Under the pieces are notes generated by a model. It was not told the origin of the DNA. It saw only the letters and a program-made list of their open reading frames with translations, and searched no databases. DNA of 64,000 nt from Nephrocerus scutellatus. Its lineage: Eukaryota; Arthropoda; Insecta; Diptera; Pipunculidae. This document shows positions 56,640 through 64,000 of the stretch, piece by piece (positions within the stretch are counted from its first letter, which is position 1; each line of letters begins with the position of its first letter). The DNA lies in assembly GCA_947095585.1 (NCBI GenBank), contig OX352762.1, forward strand, positions 93,470,249 to 93,534,248, given 5' to 3'. The translations under genes and the position numbers were made by a program.

Positions 56640-57560
56640 GACGTTCCTCAAACTTATATGAGAAGCTGAGAGTGCTGCCGTCAGCGAAAGAGTGAATTGG
56701 ATTAGAAGTCACAGTCATTAATAAAAATGAGAAAGAGTGTCGGGGACAAAACAGAGCCCTGGGGAACGCCAGCATTAAAGTAATGTACTTTAGACTTGAA
56801 ACCGTCTAATACAATTTAAAATGAGCGGTCCAAATGATAGCTTCTAATCCAGTGAAGCAGTTTATCATCGACTCCATAAGCAGGCATTTTGGACAAAAGA
56901 GCTTGATGCCAAACTCTGTCAAAGGCCTTAGGAATATCGAGTGCAACAGCTCTGGTATATCCAAATTGATGCAAAGACCGGTTCCTCTGTTCGGTGAGAT
57001 GTACCATCAAATCACCAGTAGAACGTTGCCCATGAAATCCATATTAAGCTGAAAATTTATCAACGTTCCATGAACTTGGAAAGAATGGATGTAAGTGCTA
57101 TGGTGCGGTACGAAGAAGGAGACGATGGCTCGCCTTTTTTTGGGCTGGACAAAGACTGTTTCCCGACTTCTCGGAAGAGTCCAGAAGAATAGGATAGATG
57201 GAAAAGCTTGCGCAATGGTAATAGCAGCTTGGAGGAACACCTCCTCAGAACTATTGGGGAAATACCATCTCACCCAGTGGATTTGTGAGTGTTGACATCA
57301 TTTAAAACTCTAGCAACTGCACGAGTACGAATGAATATCTGTCCTATAGAGTGTTCAATACTCTGAGGTGCAGGCGGCAGCAATGCACAATCTGAAAGCG
57401 TGCAGCTAGCTGCAAAATACGCAGCAAACAGATTGGCCTTGACTATAGAGCTGACAACTGGAATGTCAGTATAAATGAGCTGGAATCGACGACGAGGCTG
57501 TCTTTTTGATTATTTTCACGAAAGATCTGAAATTGTTACTACCTTTGGGACATTGTAGTA
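56640..57560 (-). mobile_element. LINE family 1, copy 4, broken
   Basis: The minus strand carries 'VALDIPKAFDRVWHQALLSK' near 56960-56900, YGVDDKLLHWIRSY, a pre-RT part (57007-57273) and the linker to 57560. It lines up with 6180-6760 and with 44950-45650 (opposite strand). Deletions remove part of the fingers. Confidence 0.75.
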
Positions 57561-57589
57561 TTTTTTTTCTCGATTTTGGTCTTAGGCGA

Positions 57590-57900
57590 ATTTGACTCGC
57601 CGAAGATGGGCATTGCAATCATTTCTGTCTCTTACAATGTAAGTTCTATGGGTCGATACAAAGTAGGAGATGGCGGCTCGCCTTTCTCATTACAGACTAA
57701 ACAGCTAATCGGGAAGGGTGCAGAATAATAGAATAATGGGAATAGCTTACGTAATTTTAGTACCAGCGATAAAGAACACCTTTTCAGAATTATTGAAGAG
57801 ATATTATCTGGACAGTAGAAACTTTATGAGTACAAAATTTGATCTGTCTCACTCATCCAATCTGGAAGAATGGAGCTAGCTGCAAAATAGTGACCAGCTA
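57590..57900 (-). mobile_element. LINE family 1, copy 5, short
   Basis: Contains blocks shared with 57085-57430 in the same order: ATGTAAGT, TACGAAG/AAAGTAGGAGATGGCGGCTC, AGAATTATTG, 'GGAGCTAGCTGCAAAATA'. A second, more degraded fragment directly behind copy 4, so a tandem or nested duplication. Confidence 0.6.
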
Positions 57901-59535
57901 ATTTCCTAATACATGAACATGATTTATTTCTTAGAAAATTCCTTTATCTGTACAATTAACTCCTTCCCGAAACCACCATGCACACTTTAGACCACAAATA
58001 GTATTGTATTCTACCTGGAAGTTCTATTTATTTCAACTTATTCGCATGTAAGAGAATCAGTAAAGCCTTAAAGCCAACAGTTCCTGTTACATTCTGTTGA
58101 ATATCTTTAATCTCAGTGTTTCCATATAAATAAGATAATCAAAGAAATGTCGAACCTATCCATATATTGACATACAACATAGAAACCAACGGAATTTTCT
58201 ATCAATTAAAAGTCCTGTAATCGGAGAGTGAGCAGCTAAACGTGCTAATGTCCAGCGTCGCTTTTAATTATTAAGGTAATTTGAAATCATGGGTTAACCG
58301 TAATATCTGACCGAATATGGAGGCTGGAACACGACTTTGCTGTGTAGTGAAATTAATTCCTAATGCGTTAATAATAATTGCTCTATACGCCGAAGCACTG
58401 CCAATGGCCAATAGTATCAAGCAATTATCATCCATATGAGTATGATTGTGATCCACCATCTGTAAAGGTTCCTTCAACTCGATCGTTCGCTGTTTATACC
58501 AAAGTCTGCCTTGGTGCATATATTGAATATGTAATCTTGGTCATCTCATTGCACGTGAAGACCAGCACAAGGCTTCATCTTCGGATGAAAAGAAAGAAAA
58601 AACCTATAGAAACTGAGCATCGAGCTGACATCGTACCAGAACCAGAATAGGAAGTCAAACTGAAAAATTCAATAGCAGAACCAGATGATATACAGCATGA
58701 TAGACAAGAAAATTTCCTATTATATATCTACAGATAGGTACGCATACATCAAAATGTAGAATTAGAGTGCAAAAAAATAATCTATTGAATTTTAGTGCAA
58801 AGGTAAGCCATTTGCATAATTTTCCTGTTTGTATACCTACTGCAAAGAGTATAGTACTTTTCCGTCGTTCCGAATGGCAGAAATGCTCTTCTAAACGCAA
58901 TTGAATGAAATAAATACGGTGCGCTAACTTGAAAAATGCAGCGCACATCAACGCGCGGAGTTTACCTGAGGGAAATTAATAAGAAACCCATGGAAGAAAA
59001 AGAGACTCACTATATTATGGTGGTGATGACACGGCACGCGGGAAAATAATCCAACTCGATTGGAGTCGCCTGTCGATCGTCACACTACGTAGTTGAAAAT
59101 CCAGTAAATCAGGAATTACGCGTATTTCACAGAGATAATTCTAATGGCTACCTGCGGACAGGCATCCAGGAACATTGACCGATGAGTAAAGATTCCTTAG
59201 TTCATCAGCTCCTTGTGCAGTGAAGAGGATATTTCTTGCGCATTTTACAGAATTCACTGGAATTATGCTTGCATGCTATTATATATAGCAAGTGGTTGAA
59301 GCTGTACCAGTGCAAGACGTTTTTATCGTAAAATAAAATAAACTTTCATGACCTCACTAACCACATTAACACAAAAAGCCATTTTGCGATCCCTTCCCTT
59401 TGAGTATACTCGGGTGCTTTTGTGTATTTTATGTATGGGAGAAAAGCAAAAACTCCTAGTAGGTAATTATTAAGAAACAACAAAAAATTTACTTATCAAT
59501 TAATTTTATTACATACTAGCTGAAATACGTAGCAT
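57901..59535. other. Anonymous DNA
   Basis: Frames 58271-58519 (-), 58378-58650 (+) and 58655-58951 (-) have no recognisable domain, and two of them overlap antisense. Nothing else seen. Confidence 0.4.
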
Positions 59536-59539
59536 TGTT

Positions 59540-59830
59540 TGACCGCCCCCACCACACTACCCCGCTGGCAAAGAAGATGGGTCCAGTCAAGTAAGGGTAG
59601 ATGGACCCATAGATTAATACCATCTATAGAATTATGGGCTGGTAGAAGTCATGGAGAAGTAAACTTCTATATAACCCAATTTTTAACTGGGCATGGGTTC
59701 TTCCGCTCATACCTCTTTAAATATAAACACGAGAGTTAACCCGACTGTACTATATGTGAGGGTATACCAGAAGATGTGGAACATGTTTTCTTTCATTGTC
59801 CGCGTTTTGCAGGAAAGTACTTCAGTACTT
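59540..59830 (+). mobile_element. LINE 3' end (R1/LOA-like zinc-finger region)
   Basis: A 66-codon frame (59539-59739) has SKGRWTHRLIPSIELW, QFLTGHGFFRSYL and FKYKHES. In another frame CEGIPEDVEHVFFHCPRF follows, a typical C-terminal CCHC-like motif of R1-type elements. No RT upstream, so a 5'-truncated insertion. Confidence 0.72.
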
Positions 59831-60870
59831 CAAATTCCTCACATTCTTAATTGAAGGATCAATGTTGGATCTTCTGCTCACCCATGGTACACCATGCCCT
59901 GATATTTAAGGAGCGCGCATTTATGGTCATGGTTTCTTACATTTCTGTATATTTGTGGACTTTCAGATTGCTAATTAAGGAAGGTTCCGTACATTTTTCG
60001 GCTAACGCAATTTCTGCAAAAAAATTGAACTTTTTTTTTGTAGACTGCTTTTATTGGTACGGTACAATGTTAGTAGCCAACATGAGCTATGGCAACCCTT
60101 TGAATTTTTCAGCTTTTCAAATATCAGCAGTTTTTACACCTCATGTGTGTAATTTTTATTTAGGGCAATTTTTTTTTGTATGACCTATTTCTTGGTTTCG
60201 CGGTTAACAAAAAATAGCCCATCTCCACATGGAATATTTATTTTATCACGTGCTCCATTGTATTCAGCAATGAGTCCTATTTAGATACTACGTATATAAA
60301 AGATTATTTTTAGCTGTTGTGCCAATTTCAAACACCAAACTACCGTTCTTTTTCTAAAAGACCCGTCTAGCAACAAAGATTACAAGAATTGCTTTATAAT
60401 CGTCATTTCAGTGCAATTTTGTTATATGATATATGAGCTCTAAAGTTTTATTGCATTTCAGAACAAATTATAATTTTTTTCACATTACCCGATACAATCA
60501 TCCGTTGCAAAATATAAAGTTATTACACCCGGTTGCTAAATAGATTATTATTTAATGCTAATAAACATCGATTAGAGTGTAAGTAGATGCAGAGAATCAT
60601 ATACCCGTACATTATAGAGTGCATCAGTTACTTACTTGCTTACTTATGTGGCAGTTCGGGGTGAAGCTGAGAATCAACTTAGATGACTCTCCAAGTGGCA
60701 TGGTCTTTCGCTAAAAGCATGCAATTACGTACGCCTATCGATTGCAGGTCATCCTCAACTTTCGCGCGACGCGAAGTTTTCTCCGGCTGCACTGTTAGTC
60801 TAGTTTGGATTCGAAGCCCTTTCACTATACAGGGTGTATCCGTTAAGGTGGAAAATACTTAAAGGGGTGA
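59831..60870. other. Anonymous DNA
   Basis: A 110-codon plus frame (59851-60183) is Phe/Tyr-rich with no recognised domain. 60640-60835 has moderately GC-rich sequence ending ACAGGGTGTATCC, reminiscent of a mariner end, but without a partner. Confidence 0.4.
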
Positions 60871-62663
60871 TTCCTTGGTTAATTTCGTGAAAAAAAATCA
60901 TATTAGATGGGGGGGTCTATTTTCAACCCCTGTGGCGTACGTAGAGTTTTAAAACAGAGATGCGTCCTTTTGACCTTAGATCACTTTACTTTACTGTTGG
61001 TCTATTTTGATAGAAAATTAAATCTTTAAGGTCAAAAGAATGTAAATTTTTTTAAATTCTTAAAACCATTACCGATATAAACGTCGGCAAAGTCAAAAAA
61101 ATAAATTTCTACAATTTCACCTCATAATATTTCTGCAATAGGTCAACAGGAACAGAATTAAAATTGAAAGTTTGTGAAATGAATGAAAAACGTACTTTTG
61201 ATCTAACATGACTTCACACCCAATAACTCTTGAACGCTTCCATATAAAAGGTTACTTTTTATCTTTTTTGAAAGAAAAGTACATATCTAAGATCAAACAA
61301 TGTACATCTTTTTAAATTATTTAAGCGATAGCGATATGAACGTCTTCAAAATCAATTTTTTTTTTAAAAATTATATTCACAAACACAATTAATTCGAGAA
61401 ATGCTATCGGATACATTTTTTTTTTTTGACAAATGCAGTATTAAAGCCTATTCAATATTCTACAAATCCATGTCAAAATATTTGTACATTCAGTCAAAAA
61501 GAGCGAGATAGTGCGGGTTGTGTTACTTCTATTACGTATAAGAAGAGTTGCATGACGTCTCAGTGTTCCCGTAGCAAGGGTGCAACAAAATTATACGTGG
61601 AACGGATGCACCCTTGCCAGTTCACTCCAGTGCATAATTTGTTTCAACAGGACATACCCAAAAGGACCTAATTTTGTGAGTGGACACCATTTTTCATTTT
61701 CACCACAAATTATATGGTCCATTCGATGTTGAGAAATCGACTCACAAAATTAGGTCCATCTTGGTAAGTCCTTTTGAAGCAGACTTTACACTGGAGTGAA
61801 GTGGTGAGGTTGCATCCACTGCCCATGTAATTTTGTTGCACAGTTGCTGCAGGAACACTAGGACGTGATGCAACCCTTCTTATACGTAGTAGCAGTAACA
61901 CAACTCGCACTCTCTCGCTCTTGTTTACCGAATGCACAAATATTTTGACATGTGTTTGTAGGAAATTAAACAGGCTTCAATACTGTATTTATCAAAAAAA
62001 ATGTATCTAAGAGCATTTCTCGAAATAATCGTGTTGGTAAAAACAATTTTAAAAAATTTTGTTTTGAATTTGACGACCTTTATATCGGTATGGCTTAAAT
62101 AATTTAAGAAAGTGTATATTATTGGATCTTAAAAATATAATTTTCTTTCAAAAAAGACCAACAGTAAGCTTGTAGCTGGAAGCGTTCAAGAGTTATATGG
62201 TGTGGAGTCATGTAAGGTCAAAAGTACGTTTTCCTTTATTTTACAAACTTTCATTTTTTACCCTGCTCCTGTTGACCGAATGCAAAAATATTGTGAGGTG
62301 GGTTTGTAGAAAATTGAATGGGCTTTAATATTGCATTTGTCTAAAAAAATTGATCAGAGAGCGATTTTCAAAATATTCGCGTTTGAAAATAAAATTTAAA
62401 AAAAGAAAAAACATTTTTGGATTTTGACGACGCTTATATCGGTAACGGTTTCAAGAATTTAAAAAATGTTAATTATTTGATCATATAAATTTAGTTTTCT
62501 TTTAAAAATGACCAACAGTGACCTTGTAGCTAGAAGCGTTCAGGGTGTGAAGTGATGTAAGGTCAAAAGTACGTCTCTTCGCATTTAGACGCTACGTACA
62601 CCGCAGGGGTTGAAAATAGACCCCCCCTCCCATACGATTTTTTCACGAAATTAACCCCTTGTT
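60871..62663. repeat. 1.8-kb imperfect palindrome
   Basis: Left arm from about 60879 (GGTTAATTTCGTGAAAAAA) to 61682, loop about 61683-61738, right arm 61739-62654. Outer matches: 'GGGGGGGTCTATTTTCAACC' at 60910 against its complement near 62627-62608; 'ATTACCGATATAAACGTCG' at 61071 against 62454-62425. Inner match: ACCTAATTTTGTGAGT at 61667-61682 against ACTCACAAAATTAGGT at 61739-61754. By eye about 80% identical in the outer 200 bp. Each arm holds two related ~250-400 bp blocks. No transposase. Confidence 0.88.
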
Positions 62664-63577
62664 TTGCTGCATAAGCCTGCCTGCATTCTCATTAAATTAG
62701 GAGCTTCGTTATAGTGGTGTTATGAAGCCTAGAATATCAGTCTCTTATAACTTGTTGGCAGTGAGTCCTTTTTTCTCGGCACTTGATGCTGACGGCATAG
62801 TATATCTCGAGGAATTGTGGGAAACGCGTTCGACAAAGATTATGGAAGTTTCTTGGGACTGTAGCCGTTATACATTATATTTTCTCACAGTGATTATATA
62901 TTTCTGTGGGATTTGGGATATTTGCATTCTCGCCTTGGCTGCAACTAGGTAGTGATCCGAGACAGTGTTGGCCGAAAGATGCGGACATCTAGAATACTGG
63001 AGGCATGTCGACCGCAACGTGCTCTCTTTGGTTGTCTGGATATAGCCAAGTTTTCTTTTAAATATTAAGAAGAAAAATCTTGGAACAGGGCTTGCTACAG
63101 TCGCATTTCTTTCCGCAGCATATTCATTCAGCCTATTTCCGTTTCCAGAAGTGTGTTTTCAAACAGAATTAACAAAGATGTCCCCCTTCAAAATTTTGGC
63201 ATTAAAATCACTTTACTACCTACTCATTATTTGTGGTATTTGTTGTAAGTATTGTCTAGGAGCTCGTTGAAACTATCTTTGGTGTTATCAGCTTTTTTCT
63301 TATGTAACGACGTGAGCGCCTATTAGGCTAATGTTGGCAAATTTAGCCTTATTGCAGATTCTTTCAATGCGTTCGCTCACAGGTCGAAAGCTTAAGTAGC
63401 TATCGCTTTATACCAAACTACAAAGTGGTAATAAAACTGTTTTTAAATATCACAAACAAAGAAAAAAACCATTATAACTTGACAGCAGTATAGGATTTTT
63501 TTCCATATGAATGCGGATTGTTAATGAAGTTAATATCAAAAGTCATGACATAACCCTCGAAATTAAGGTTTACTATT
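62664..63577. other. Anonymous DNA
   Basis: A 76-codon plus frame (62722-62952) has a hydrophobic C-terminal half (YTLYFLTVIIYFCGIWDICI) that could span a membrane, but no neighbour or homology support. Confidence 0.4.
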
Positions 63578-63866
63578 GGCGCCGTAGCTCAGTGGATAAG
63601 ACTTCTCAGCAGGGGTTCGTGGTTCGAATCCCAGTAACACCAAAAAGTATTTTTCACGGTGTCGCACCTCTCGCGAATTGGTGACAAACAATCCGAGGGA
63701 GTAATAACTTGTCACGGAATACTTCTTAATTCGCCGTTTGGATCCGGCATTAAATTGTAGGTCCCCTCCATTTGTGTGCAAAAATATACATGCGCAACAC
63801 AAATGGTTGCGAGAAGCAAGGCCTTGGACCGCAATGGTCTGTCGCGCCGAATATTATTATTGTTAT
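63578..63866 (+). repeat. tRNA-derived SINE, copy 3 (most complete)
   Basis: Head GGCGCCGTAGCTCAGTGG, box A at 63585-63595, box B GGTTCGAATCC at 63621-63631. The SINE body includes CCGGCATTAAATTGTAGGTC, the end is GGTCTGTCGCGCCGAAT, and the tail ATTATTATTGTTAT. It is not a tRNA gene: the 5' GGCGCCG cannot pair with the region after box B. Confidence 0.88.
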
Positions 63867-64000
63867 AGGCGCCCATTTAGTCGTATAACTATAACACTAT
63901 GTAATAAAACTTGTATAACTTGCCGGTATAAATAAAATATTAAATTATTATTAAAAATAAATTATCGACTTCATATACGAGTACATTCCCTTTATACCAA

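Noticed and set aside
59851..60183. Small membrane protein gene (110 codons, Phe-rich)
   Set aside because: Follows LINE debris, no homology recognised, hydrophobicity arises from T-rich DNA.
60833..60870. Mariner terminal repeat (CAGGGTGTATCC) bounding the palindrome
   Set aside because: No matching inverted end is found on the right side of the palindrome.
63578..63642. Genuine tRNA gene
   Set aside because: Promoter boxes are good, but the acceptor stem cannot pair, and the head is followed by a body shared with two other copies, so it is a SINE.

Overview
The window looks like nuclear DNA of a higher fly, most likely a tephritid fruit fly. It is AT-rich, has spliced genes with GT...AG introns, and is packed with decayed retrotransposons. 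The one confident host gene is a dipteran-type shavenoid (sha, also called kojak). The family placement of the fly is inferred from the repeat style and gene structure, not proven.

Host gene: sha lies on the minus strand, with coding sequence from 43055 down to 20695 in ten exons. Every junction has a GT donor and an AG acceptor, all phases agree, and the summed coding length (5580 nt) gives an uninterrupted 1859-residue protein. The protein has an N-terminal signal/anchor, a cysteine-bearing ectodomain, one membrane span and a very long Ser-rich, acidic cytoplasmic tail. In Drosophila, sha acts in trichome (wing hair) morphogenesis through the actin cytoskeleton. Its third intron is about 15.2 kb and is full of mobile elements.

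Layout: 1-13 kb is a graveyard of Ty3/gypsy and non-LTR (LINE) fragments in both orientations. 13-18.2 kb is a chain of copies of one dispersed repeat with a conserved 'GGCTGG' head, internal ~110 bp repeats and short inverted ends. 18.5-19.7 kb is a dead Tc1/mariner-type transposon. 20.7-43.1 kb is sha; its large intron holds three LINE fragments in plus orientation and one in minus orientation, several copies of the dispersed repeat, a GT-rich 11-bp-unit minisatellite, and a 181-bp insert of unknown type. 44.2-45.8 kb has a tRNA-derived SINE and a LINE. 47.4-52.5 kb is a nearly complete but inactivated Ty3/gypsy element with both LTRs, interrupted by a SINE (15-bp target duplication) and, in its 3' LTR, by a MITE with perfect 36-bp inverted ends. 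53-64 kb is mostly anonymous sequence with a 118-bp tandem array, more LINE fragments, a ~1.8 kb imperfect palindrome and another SINE copy.

Most open reading frames outside sha belong to broken transposons or are chance frames. The most interesting unexplained structures are the 1.8 kb hairpin-forming palindrome, the dispersed tandem-bearing repeat family, the SINE and MITE families, the GT-rich array, and a 57-nt stop-free in-frame intron in sha that could be retained.
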